Source of the DNA: Acidimicrobiaceae bacterium
Lineage (GTDB): Bacteria > Actinomycetota > Acidimicrobiia > Acidimicrobiales > RAAP-2
Direction: 5' to 3'
Assembly: GCA_027306585.1 (NCBI GenBank)
Contig: DAHUZJ010000076.1
Coordinates: forward strand, 1 to 48,187
Length of the DNA stretch: 48,187 nucleotides
Positions 24,068-31,961 of the stretch are shown piece by piece. Every line of letters starts with the position of its first letter. Positions within the stretch are counted from its first letter, which is position 1. Both the position numbers and the translations under genes were made by a program. The notes beneath the pieces were generated by a model. The model was not told the origin of the DNA. It saw only the letters and a program-made list of their open reading frames with translations, and did no database searches.

Positions 24068-24904
24068 ATGGACGCCCGCACCTTCCTCGGGATGGACCCG
24101 GTGGGCGACGACCTGCACTGGCGCATGGAGGTCACGCCCGAGCTCGCCACCCCGGGCGACTTCCTCTTCGGGGGCTGCGGGCTCGGGGCCGGCCTGGTGG
24201 CCCTGGAGGCCGCGGCCGGACGCCCGACCGTGTGGGCCACCGCGCAGTACCTGTCCTACGCGCCCACCGGCAGCGTGGTGGACGTCGAGGTGACCCTTCC
24301 CGCCGTCGGCGGCGCCGTCACCCAGGGACGAGCCGTGGCCCGGTGCGACGGTCGCGAGGTGCTCACCGTCAACGCCGCCCTCGGCATCCACCGCATGGAG
24401 ATCCGGGAGGTGTGGGAGACGCCGCCGGAGGTCCCACCTCCTGCCGACTGCGGTCCCCGGCGCGCGCCACCAGCGGGCGAGCGGTCGATCATGACGTCGG
24501 TGGACGTGCGCCTGGCGAAGGGCCGGGCGTTCGACGACCTCGAGCCGGGGGGCGGCTCGGCCGAGGTGGCCCTGTGGGCCCGCGTACCGGGGCACGTCGA
24601 CCCCTCGGCCGCCATGCTGGCGGTGTTCGGCGACTACGTCTCGGGGAGCGCGTCGCAGCCGCTCGGACGGCTGGTGTGGGGCCGCAGCCTGGACAATACG
24701 CTGCGGATGGTCCAGGCGGCACCGACCGAGTGGGTGCTCTGCGACATCCGGATCCACGCCGTGGTCGGCGGCTACGGACAGGGCACGGCGTTGCTGTGGT
24801 CCGAGGACGGCACGCTGCTCGCCACCGCCAGCCAGTCGATGCGGCTGCGGCTCATGGACGGCGACGCCACCCGCCCGACGACGGAGGGCGCGCCTCCCGG
24901 CTGA
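24068..24904 (+). CDS. TesB-like double-hotdog acyl-CoA thioesterase
   Basis: 278 aa with two hotdog halves. The first is FLFGGCGLGAGLVALEAAAG, then TAQYLSYAPTGSVVDVEV and GRAVARCDGREVLTVNAALG. The second is ASQPLGRLVWGRSLDNTLRMVQ, then LCDIRIHAVVGGYGQGTALLWSEDGTLLATASQSMRLR, shown in part by GTALLWSEDGTLLATASQS. It would hydrolyse acyl-CoA thioesters in the cytosol. It follows the sigma gene by 33 nt and could share its transcript. Confidence 0.85.
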   Translation: MDARTFLGMDPVGDDLHWRMEVTPELATPGDFLFGGCGLGAGLVALEAAAGRPTVWATAQYLSYAPTGSVVDVEVTLPAVGGAVTQGRAVARCDGREVLTVNAALGIHRMEIREVWETPPEVPPPADCGPRRAPPAGERSIMTSVDVRLAKGRAFDDLEPGGGSAEVALWARVPGHVDPSAAMLAVFGDYVSGSASQPLGRLVWGRSLDNTLRMVQAAPTEWVLCDIRIHAVVGGYGQGTALLWSEDGTLLATASQSMRLRLMDGDATRPTTEGAPPG

Positions 24905-24932
24905 GCGACGCTGCCGCTGCGGGCCGGCGTGG

Positions 24933-26213
24933 CTACGTGGCCATGTCGGGGTCGGCCGGGGCCCCGCCGTCGAGCGGCGCCCCGGCGGTGCTCGCGGCCG
25001 GCACGCCGGGCGACCGCAGGAGGAGGCGCCGGCCGACCAGGACGGCCGCCGCACTGCACAGCGCGGCCGCCACGGCCACCATCCAGCCGTCGGTGTAGGA
25101 CCCATGGGCGATCGCCACGCCGACGACCACGGGGCCGACCACCCCGCCGAGGCGGGCACCGACCTGGGTGATACCGGTGGCAGCCGCGGGAGCCTCGGGG
25201 TGGGTGCGGACGACGGCGAAATTGAGCAGGCCGTTCCACCCCCAGCCCGCGCCCAACGCGACCACCGCACCCACGGCGAACAGTCCCCGGCTGCCGATGG
25301 CGGACGCCTCGGCCAGGGTGGCGTAGCCGGCGACCCCCACCGCCAGCAGCAGCGCCACCACGGGGAGGTGACGCCCACCGCGCCGGTCGGCCTGGAAGCC
25401 CGTTCCGACGCGGGCCGCCACGGCGGCGAGGGCGGCGACGGCAGCCAGCAGCCCGGCCGACCCCTTGGCGTAGCCGATGTGCACGGCGGCGCTCACGAGG
25501 AAGGTGATGCAGCCGCTCGACGCCACCAGCCCGAGGCCGAACGCGGCCCCGAGGACGGCCAGCGGCAGCATGCGGACCTTCGGCCGCGGCTGTTCCCGCT
25601 GCTGGCGGCGCCGGTCGGCGAGCGAGACGCGAGAGGCCGGGATCAGCGCCGCCGCCCCCAGCGTCAGCAGGCCGCCGGCAGCGAACGCCCACCGCCACCC
25701 GACGCTCAGCGCGATGGCCGGGACCGCCAGCCCGCCGAGCAGGGACGCCAGCGGCACGGCCGACTGCTTCAGCCCGAAGACGAACCCCTGGTGACGCTGT
25801 GCGCTCCGGCGCGCCAGGAAGAGGTTGGTCCCCGGGCTCATGGCGCCGCTGAGCGCCCCGGCCACGACCAGCAAGGTGCACAGCACGGCCCACGACGAGG
25901 CCCCGGCGGCGATCCCGAATTGCACAGCGACGCTGGCGAGCAGCATGAGCCGCATGACCCGCCCGCCGCCGATCGCCTCGGCCAGGCGGGAGCCGGGCAC
26001 CGACGCCACCGCCGCGCCGAGGTAGTAGCCCCCGACCGCCAGGCCCAGGCCGGCGGCGCCGAAATGGAGGGACTCCCGGACCTGCACGGCCATCGTGCCG
26101 ACCAGGAACATCGGCAACGCCATCGACGCCGTGCCGGCCAGCGCCGCGCCCAGGTCCCGTCCCCAGGGGCTCGCAGGATCCGGTCGGCCGAGACGCCTGG
26201 ACGACCGGCTCAC
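24933..26213 (-). CDS. MFS transporter (12-helix)
   Basis: 426 aa membrane carrier with evenly spaced hydrophobic helices. These include GTASMALPMFLVGTMAV, GGYYLGAAVASVPGSRLAEA (helix 2 with a motif-A-like loop), GALSGAMSPGTNLFLARRS and GFVFGLKQSAVPLASLLGG. A basic mid-loop (DRRRQQREQPRPK) separates the halves. GTG 26213. It is divergent from the Rrf2-type regulator gene, which may control it. The substrate is unknown. Confidence 0.88.
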   Translation of the reverse strand: MSRSSRRLGRPDPASPWGRDLGAALAGTASMALPMFLVGTMAVQVRESLHFGAAGLGLAVGGYYLGAAVASVPGSRLAEAIGGGRVMRLMLLASVAVQFGIAAGASSWAVLCTLLVVAGALSGAMSPGTNLFLARRSAQRHQGFVFGLKQSAVPLASLLGGLAVPAIALSVGWRWAFAAGGLLTLGAAALIPASRVSLADRRRQQREQPRPKVRMLPLAVLGAAFGLGLVASSGCITFLVSAAVHIGYAKGSAGLLAAVAALAAVAARVGTGFQADRRGGRHLPVVALLLAVGVAGYATLAEASAIGSRGLFAVGAVVALGAGWGWNGLLNFAVVRTHPEAPAAATGITQVGARLGGVVGPVVVGVAIAHGSYTDGWMVAVAAALCSAAAVLVGRRLLLRSPGVPAASTAGAPLDGGAPADPDMAT

Positions 26214-26287
26214 GGTGCGGCCGGCATCGTTCGCGGCTCCCTGTTCACGTCCGCATCGGAGGCGGTGCGCCGGTCCTGCACGTGGTC

Positions 26288-26315
26288 ATTGTCACTTCCA
26301 TCGAGAACCTACCAA
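26288..26315 (-). promoter_or_regulatory. Possible promoter of the MFS transporter gene
   Basis: On the minus strand TTGGTA (26315-26310), 16 nt, then GACAAT (26293-26288), a fair sigma-70-type match in an AT-richer patch. It lies about 75 nt before the MFS start. Spacing and position are reasonable but unsupported by anything else. Confidence 0.35.
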
Positions 26316-26495
26316 GTACGAGCAGCGCACCTGCCCCCGTGCACGGGGGGCCGCGCCGAGCCCGGCCAGCTGGCGGGCGCTGCGCCCACCGGACCACTGG
26401 TCGCAGGCCACAGGTAGAGTGAGATGCTGTACGTCCCCTGGCCGACCTCCGGACCGAGCCTCGGGGCGCACCGCCGACCGAGGAGCGCGGCTGCC

Positions 26496-27569
26496 ATGAA
26501 CATGACGCTGTCGAAGCGGGGCGACTACGTGATGCGCTCCGCGATCTCGCTGGCACGGGCCTTCGACTCCGGCCGCCCACGCAAGATCCGGGAGGTCGTC
26601 GCCGACACCGAGCTGCCGCGGACCTTCGCCTCGCAGATCCTCGCCGACCTCGTGCGGGCTGGCTTGGCGGTGTCGAAGGCGGGCCGGGACGGCGGGTACC
26701 GGCTTGCCCGCCCCCCCGAGAAGATCAGCGTCCTGGAGGTGGTGGAGGCGGCCGAGGGGCCACTCCGGGCCGAGCGGTGCGCCCTCGGCGACGGGCCGTG
26801 CCGGTGGGAGTCGGTCTGCCCTCTGCACGAGACGTGGGTGGCCGCCACGGCCCGATTGAACAGCCTCCTGGCCGAGACCAAGCTCGCCGAGATCGCGGCA
26901 CGCGACGCCGCCATCGAGGCGGGGCTCTACGAGCCGCCGGCGGACTCCCACCGCTCGCCCGCCGTCACCCTGGCCGTCGACGATGCCGTCCACGTCGAGC
27001 TGGGGGCCCGCGCCGTGGCCGGCGCGCTGACTCGCTCGGCGATCGACGAGGCATGGCTGGTGGCCGCGGCAGTCGAGACCGCCGTCCTCACCGGCGGCGC
27101 CCACGCGAACCCGCTCGACCGGTCGGACCAGGCCCCCGAGGTGACGGAATGGACGCTCGACCGCCTCGGCCGCGCGGCGGCAGACGGGGCCGCGCGGTAC
27201 GCGCTCGGGTGGCGGCTCGACGGGACGGGCGGGACCTGTCGGTGCGAGGGGGAGCTATCGGTGCACGCCGTGGACGACGAACGGTGCGAGATCCGGCTGG
27301 CCGGCAGCTGGCACCAGCACGTACCCGGTGGGGCCAGCCGGGCCGGGGTCCTCGAGGAAGCGGCCCAGCGGACGGTGCGCCGCTTCCTCCGCCAGGTTGC
27401 ACGGCACCTCGAAGAACGGCCGGTCGAGGCGGCAGTCGCCGCTGAACCGGCCGGCGCGGCAGGGGCGGGGGCCGGCGCGGCGACGGTAGCGGCACCTGGG
27501 GCGGCGACCCCAAGGCGGCGGTCGACGGCACCCACCCGACAGCCGCGCCGGACCAGCCGGCTGGCGTAG
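26496..27569 (+). CDS. Rrf2-family regulator with Fe-S type Cys set and long C-terminal extension
   Basis: 357 aa, against about 150 for ordinary Rrf2 proteins. Residues 1-85 are the winged helix (MTLSKRGDYVMRSAISLARA, TFASQILADLVRAGLAVSKAG). Cys 95, 102 and 108 with His 111 (C-X6-C-X5-C-PLH) resemble the [2Fe-2S] ligands of IscR (C92, C98, C104, H107). The last ~200 residues hold an extra domain with CRCEGELSVHAVDDERCEIRLAG, then a low-complexity Ala/Arg tail. ATG 26496. A redox or Fe-S status sensor is likely. It is divergent from the MFS gene. Confidence 0.85.
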   Translation: MNMTLSKRGDYVMRSAISLARAFDSGRPRKIREVVADTELPRTFASQILADLVRAGLAVSKAGRDGGYRLARPPEKISVLEVVEAAEGPLRAERCALGDGPCRWESVCPLHETWVAATARLNSLLAETKLAEIAARDAAIEAGLYEPPADSHRSPAVTLAVDDAVHVELGARAVAGALTRSAIDEAWLVAAAVETAVLTGGAHANPLDRSDQAPEVTEWTLDRLGRAAADGAARYALGWRLDGTGGTCRCEGELSVHAVDDERCEIRLAGSWHQHVPGGASRAGVLEEAAQRTVRRFLRQVARHLEERPVEAAVAAEPAGAAGAGAGAATVAAPGAATPRRRSTAPTRQPRRTSRLA

Positions 27570-27657
27570 GCACCGGCGGGCGGGCTCGCGCCGAGCACAC
27601 CCGCCGCCGGGCGGACGCAGCGACGCCGGGCCCGGGGCGACCACGACCGGACAGGGC

Positions 27658-28923
27658 GTGCTGCCTAGCATTGCGCGGGGCGCAGGCCGACGGCGGACGG
27701 GGGACGTGGGCGAGACACGGCTGCTCAGGGCGGGTACCGGGGCACGGCGGTGGGTCGTTCGTCACCGCCGGCAAGCCGCTGCGGTTCGGCTGGTGCTGGC
27801 CGCGGCGGCCGTCGCCACCGCCCTCTTCCCTGCGCTCCCCGCAGCCGCCGGCGTTCGCCCCCGCGCGACGGCCAGCCCGTCACCGTCGGGGACACAGGTG
27901 AAGTGGCTCTGCCGTCCCGGCTTGGCGAACGATCCGTGCGCCGGCGACCTGTCCGCCACGGCGGTGTGGCCGAACGGGGCCACGACGCCGGAGCCGGGGA
28001 CGCCCGCCAAGCACCCGGCGATCGACTGCTTCTACGTGTACCCGACGGTGAGCGAAGAGCCGACGATCAACGCCAACCTCGCCGTCCAGCCGGCCGAGCA
28101 GGCCGTCGCCGTCGCGCAGGCGGCGCAATTCTCCCGTGAGTGCCGCGTCTACGCGCCGGTCTACCGGCAGCTCACGTTGTACGCCCTGGCGCACGCCACA
28201 GAGGTGACCGCGGCCGAGGGGCGGATCGCCTACGACGGCGTGCTGGCGGCGTGGAAGTCCTACCTCGCCCACGACAACCACGGACGGGGCGTCGTCCTCA
28301 TCGGGCACTCGCAGGGCGCCACCATCCTCATCAACCTGATCAAACGGGAGATCGACGACCACCCGGCCATCCGCCGCCGCATCGTGTCGGCGATCATGCC
28401 CGGGGGCAACGTCACCGTGCCGATCGGCAAGAACGTGGGCGGGAGCTTCCACCACGTCCCGGCGTGCCGGTCGGCCACCGAGCTCCATTGCGTCGTGGCG
28501 TACTCGAGCTTCCTCCAGCCTCCCCCGCGCAACACGCTCTTCGGCGTACCGGGCCAGGGCGTCAGCAAGCTGGCCGGGGGGACATCCGGGAAGGGGCTCC
28601 AGGTCCTCTGCACCAACCCGGCGGCGCTGGGGGGCGGCCCGGGTGCCCTCTCGCCCTACTTCCCGGCGGCCACGTACGCCCCGGGCTCCGTCTCGACGCC
28701 GTGGGTCACGTACCCCGACATGTACCGGAGCACCTGCGAGCACCGCCACGGGATCAGCTGGCTCCAAGTGGACGACGTCGCCTCGCCGGGCGACCACAAT
28801 CCGGCGCTCCGCCAGTTCGACGGGCCCCAGTGGGGGCTCCACGTGTACGACGTCAACCTCGCGTTGGGCAATCTGGTGTCGCTGGTGCACACCGAGGCCG
28901 CAGCGTACCGCCGGTCGACCTGA
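27658..28923 (+). CDS. Secreted DUF3089 alpha/beta-hydrolase-like protein
   Basis: 421 aa. A basic N-terminus then AAVRLVLAAAAVATALFPA forms a signal peptide, with export likely. The mature part starts with VKWLCRPGLANDPCAGDLSAT, typical of DUF3089. It has the nucleophile elbow VVLIGHSQGATILINLI (Ser of GHSQG), HPAIDCFYVYPTVSE and several Cys that could form disulfides. The start is uncertain (GTG 27658 as drawn, or later). Probably an esterase or lipase-like enzyme; no substrate is known. It is flanked by the Rrf2 gene and convergent with the LysR gene. Confidence 0.88.
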   Translation: MLPSIARGAGRRRTGDVGETRLLRAGTGARRWVVRHRRQAAAVRLVLAAAAVATALFPALPAAAGVRPRATASPSPSGTQVKWLCRPGLANDPCAGDLSATAVWPNGATTPEPGTPAKHPAIDCFYVYPTVSEEPTINANLAVQPAEQAVAVAQAAQFSRECRVYAPVYRQLTLYALAHATEVTAAEGRIAYDGVLAAWKSYLAHDNHGRGVVLIGHSQGATILINLIKREIDDHPAIRRRIVSAIMPGGNVTVPIGKNVGGSFHHVPACRSATELHCVVAYSSFLQPPPRNTLFGVPGQGVSKLAGGTSGKGLQVLCTNPAALGGGPGALSPYFPAATYAPGSVSTPWVTYPDMYRSTCEHRHGISWLQVDDVASPGDHNPALRQFDGPQWGLHVYDVNLALGNLVSLVHTEAAAYRRST

Positions 28924-28945
28924 CCGAGCCCGCCCCGGCGCGACG

Positions 28946-29860
28946 TCATCGTCCGGGCGTGCGCTCGTCCTCGAGGCGGCCGAGGACGGACTCGAGCACG
29001 CCTCGAGCCGTGTCCGTGGCAGCGCCCGACATCTCCGGGACGTGGCCGTAGCCGATGCGGAACGGCGGCACGGGCGCCTCGAGGAGGACCTCGGCCACGT
29101 CGACGCTGCGACCGACCGACGCGCCGCGCATCGGCACCATGGCGATGCCGATCCCGGCCTCGACGAAGATCCGCTGCTGGGTCGCCGTCTCCACCTCCGC
29201 GGCGATCCGGGGAAGGAACCCGGCGGTGGCACAGGCCGCCTCGAGCCACAGCCGCCCGGGGTTGTGGGGCGGGTAGGTCACCCAACCGTGGCCGGCGAGG
29301 GCGGCCAGCGACACGGAGGCGCGCCGGCTCAGCTCGGCGTCGCCGGCGACGATCACGCACAGGGGTCGCTCCCCCACCTCCACGAACTCGACGCCCGGGG
29401 TCTCTTCGGCCGGGAAGAAGATCACGGCCAGGTCGAGGCGGCCGTCGCGCACCTGTGCCAGCAACGGTGGCGCCAGCGCCTCCGTCACCCGCACCGACGG
29501 CGGTGCCGGGCAGGCCCGCAGGCCGGCCAGGAAGCGCGGGAGGACGAGCGGGGTGATGGTGTGGAGGAAGCCGACCCGTACCGTCGCGGCCGCGGCGCCG
29601 CCGGTGGTGCGGACCTCCTCGAGCGCCCGGTCCGCCGAGCTGAGCAGCCGGCGCGCCCAGCGCAGGAGCACCTCGCCCTGGGGGGTCAGCCGGCTGCCGC
29701 CCCGCCCGCCGCGGTCGAAGAGCCGGGTACCGGTCTCGCGCTCCAGCCGGGCGACAGCGTCGGAGATGCCCGACTGTGCCAGGTGCAGCCGCCGCGCCGC
29801 CGCGGTGAAGCTGCCTTCGTCGGCGATGCAGGCGAAGATCCGCAGGTCCCGGTTTTCCAT
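28946..29860 (-). CDS. LysR-family transcriptional regulator
   Basis: 304 aa. The helix-turn-helix reads LRIFACIADEGSFTAAARRLHLAQSGISDAVARLERETGTRLFDRGG, shown in part by GSFTAAARRLHLAQSG. The effector domain is of the periplasmic-binding type (VRVGFLHTITPLVLPRFLAG, IFVEAGIGIAMVPMRGASVG). ATG 29860. It is divergent from the hydantoinase operon, with three copies of its likely half-site between. It probably autoregulates and activates hyuAB in response to a metabolite. Confidence 0.92.
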   Translation of the reverse strand: MENRDLRIFACIADEGSFTAAARRLHLAQSGISDAVARLERETGTRLFDRGGRGGSRLTPQGEVLLRWARRLLSSADRALEEVRTTGGAAAATVRVGFLHTITPLVLPRFLAGLRACPAPPSVRVTEALAPPLLAQVRDGRLDLAVIFFPAEETPGVEFVEVGERPLCVIVAGDAELSRRASVSLAALAGHGWVTYPPHNPGRLWLEAACATAGFLPRIAAEVETATQQRIFVEAGIGIAMVPMRGASVGRSVDVAEVLLEAPVPPFRIGYGHVPEMSGAATDTARGVLESVLGRLEDERTPGR

Positions 29861-29867
29861 CGACTTT

Positions 29868-29898
29868 CCCGATTGGACAATCGGGAATTACCCGATTG
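29868..29898. promoter_or_regulatory. LysR binding region: inverted repeat plus third half-site
   Basis: CCCGATTG-GA-CAATCGGG (29868-29885) is a perfect 8-bp inverted repeat, and CCCGATTG recurs at 29891-29898. It lies 8 nt upstream of the LysR start and 33 nt before the hydantoinase A start. A strong dyad plus a weaker extra site is the usual LysR arrangement (recognition and activation sites). Confidence 0.75.
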
Positions 29899-29930
29899 TT
29901 GCGATATCGACCCGAGCGTACCGTTCCACC

Positions 29931-31961
29931 ATGGGTACGAGCGTGGGTGCCGACGTCGGGGGGACGTTCACCGACTTCGTGGTGTTCGACGAGGCCGACG
30001 GCTCGTTGCGGGAGATGAAGGTGCCCTCGACCCCGGGCGCGCCGGCCGACGCGGTGGCGGAGGGGTTCCGCAGGCTCCTGGCCGACGGGCTGGCGCCCGG
30101 CGAGATCGCCCGGTTCGCCCACGGCACCACGGTGGCGCTCAACACCCTGCTGCAGCGGAGCGGCGCCCGGGTGGGACTGCTCGTGACGCAGGGCTTCCGC
30201 GACGTGCTCGTGCTGCGGCGGCTCCGCCTCGACGGCGCCCCGGGCTTCCACGTGCGCCAGGCGCCGCCGCTCGTCGCCCGCCGCGACGTACGCGAGGTCG
30301 GCGGCCGCCTGCTCGCCGACGGGACCGAGGTGCGACCGCTGGCCCTGGACGAGGCGATCGCCGCGGCCGAGGAGCTCGTGGCCGACGGCTGTGAGGCCCT
30401 GGCGGTGTGCTTCCTCCACGCCTACCGGGACCCGGTCCACGAGCAGCGGGTGGGCGACGCCCTCCGGCGCCGGTTCCCCGAGCTGCACGTCAGCGTCTCC
30501 TCGGACATCTGGCCCCAGCAGCGGGAGTACGAGCGGACGCAGGTCACGGTCATCAACGCCCACGTGGCACCGATCATGGAGCGCTACTTCTCGGACCTCG
30601 AGAAGGCCCTCCGGCACATGGGCATGGTCACGGGCGTCCTCTCGACGAAGTCGAGCGGCGGGGTGATGAGCGCCGCTCGAGCCGCTCGCCGGCCGGTCGA
30701 GACCCTCCTCTCCGGGCCCGCCTCCGGCGTGGTGGCAGCGGCTGCGCTCGGACGCGCGGCCGGCTTCGACGCCGTCGTCGCCTTCGACATGGGCGGCACC
30801 AGCGCCGACATCGGTCTCGTCGACCCCGCCGGGGCCCGCGTCTCGACCGAAGCGGCGGTCGGCGACTTCCCGGTCCTGCTGCCGGCGGTCGACGTGGCCA
30901 GCGTGGGGGCCGGCGGGGGGTCGGTGGCCACCCTGGACGCCGCCGGCGTCCTGAAGGTCGGCCCGCGCAGCGCCGGAGCCGTGCCCGGACCCGCGTGCTA
31001 CGGCCGCGGCGGCACCGAGCCGACCGTCACGGACGCCTACGCCACCCTCGGCGTGCTGACCGACCTGCTCGGGGGCCAGCTCCCGCTCGACCTCGACGCC
31101 GCACGCCGCGCGTGCGGGAAGCTGGGCGAGGGGCTGGGCATGGACGCCGTCGGCGCGGCGGAAGCCGTCCTCGAGGTGGCCACGGCCAACATGTACGCCC
31201 GCATCCTGCCGTTCCTCGCCCAGCGAGGCGTGGAGCCGCGTGGGCTGGCGCTCCTGGCGTATGGCGGCGCGGGACCCACGCAGGCCTTCCTGGTCGCCCG
31301 CGAGGTGGGGTTCGGGACCGTGGTCGTCCCACCTTCCCCCGGGACGTTCTGCGCGCTCGGGTGCCTCCTCGCCGACCTGCGGTCCGATTTCGTGGCCACC
31401 GTCTACACCGACCTCGGCGCCATGGGGGACGAGGACCTGGTGGACGCGCTGCGAGAGCTGCACGGCCAGGCGACCGAATGGGCGCGGGAGGAGGGCGCGC
31501 CCGGGGCGACCGTCACCTTCGGCGCCGACATGCGCTACCGCGGCCAGAGCTACGAGCTGGCCGTCCCGCTGTCGTCGGACCTGGCCCCCGGGGCGTGCCG
31601 CCGGGCGGCGGAGGCCTTCGCCGCCACCCACCGGCGCGTGTACGGCTATGCGGACCCCGACGGTGCGATCGAGGTCGTGAACATCCGGGCCCACCTCCTG
31701 GCGCCGGTCGCCAAGCCCTCGCTCCGCCACGCCGGCGACACTGGCCGTCGCCCCCGGCCCGAACCCGGGCGACGCATCGTGCACACCGCGGGCGCCGCCG
31801 TGACCGCCGTCGTCGTCGACCGCGCCTCGCTGTCGCCGGGCGAGCGTCTCGAAGGGCCCGCCGTCCTCACGCAGTACGACACCACGACCTTCGTCCCGCC
31901 GGGGGCCGTGGTCGAGGCGGACCCCGTGGGCAACCTGATCGGGAGGTTCACCGATGGCTGA
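29931..31961 (+). CDS. Hydantoinase/oxoprolinase family subunit A
   Basis: 676 aa ATP-dependent subunit of a hydantoinase, 5-oxoprolinase or acetone-carboxylase-like enzyme. Motifs: GADVGGTFTDFVVFD (phosphate-binding, actin-like fold), FAHGTTVALNTLLQRSGARVGLL, FDMGGTSADIGLVD and GAVPGPACYGRGGTEPTVTDA. ATG 29931 has no Shine-Dalgarno sequence upstream, so a leaderless or very short-leader transcript is possible. It overlaps subunit B by 8 nt. The substrate cannot be assigned. Confidence 0.93.
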   Translation: MGTSVGADVGGTFTDFVVFDEADGSLREMKVPSTPGAPADAVAEGFRRLLADGLAPGEIARFAHGTTVALNTLLQRSGARVGLLVTQGFRDVLVLRRLRLDGAPGFHVRQAPPLVARRDVREVGGRLLADGTEVRPLALDEAIAAAEELVADGCEALAVCFLHAYRDPVHEQRVGDALRRRFPELHVSVSSDIWPQQREYERTQVTVINAHVAPIMERYFSDLEKALRHMGMVTGVLSTKSSGGVMSAARAARRPVETLLSGPASGVVAAAALGRAAGFDAVVAFDMGGTSADIGLVDPAGARVSTEAAVGDFPVLLPAVDVASVGAGGGSVATLDAAGVLKVGPRSAGAVPGPACYGRGGTEPTVTDAYATLGVLTDLLGGQLPLDLDAARRACGKLGEGLGMDAVGAAEAVLEVATANMYARILPFLAQRGVEPRGLALLAYGGAGPTQAFLVAREVGFGTVVVPPSPGTFCALGCLLADLRSDFVATVYTDLGAMGDEDLVDALRELHGQATEWAREEGAPGATVTFGADMRYRGQSYELAVPLSSDLAPGACRRAAEAFAATHRRVYGYADPDGAIEVVNIRAHLLAPVAKPSLRHAGDTGRRPRPEPGRRIVHTAGAAVTAVVVDRASLSPGERLEGPAVLTQYDTTTFVPPGAVVEADPVGNLIGRFTDG

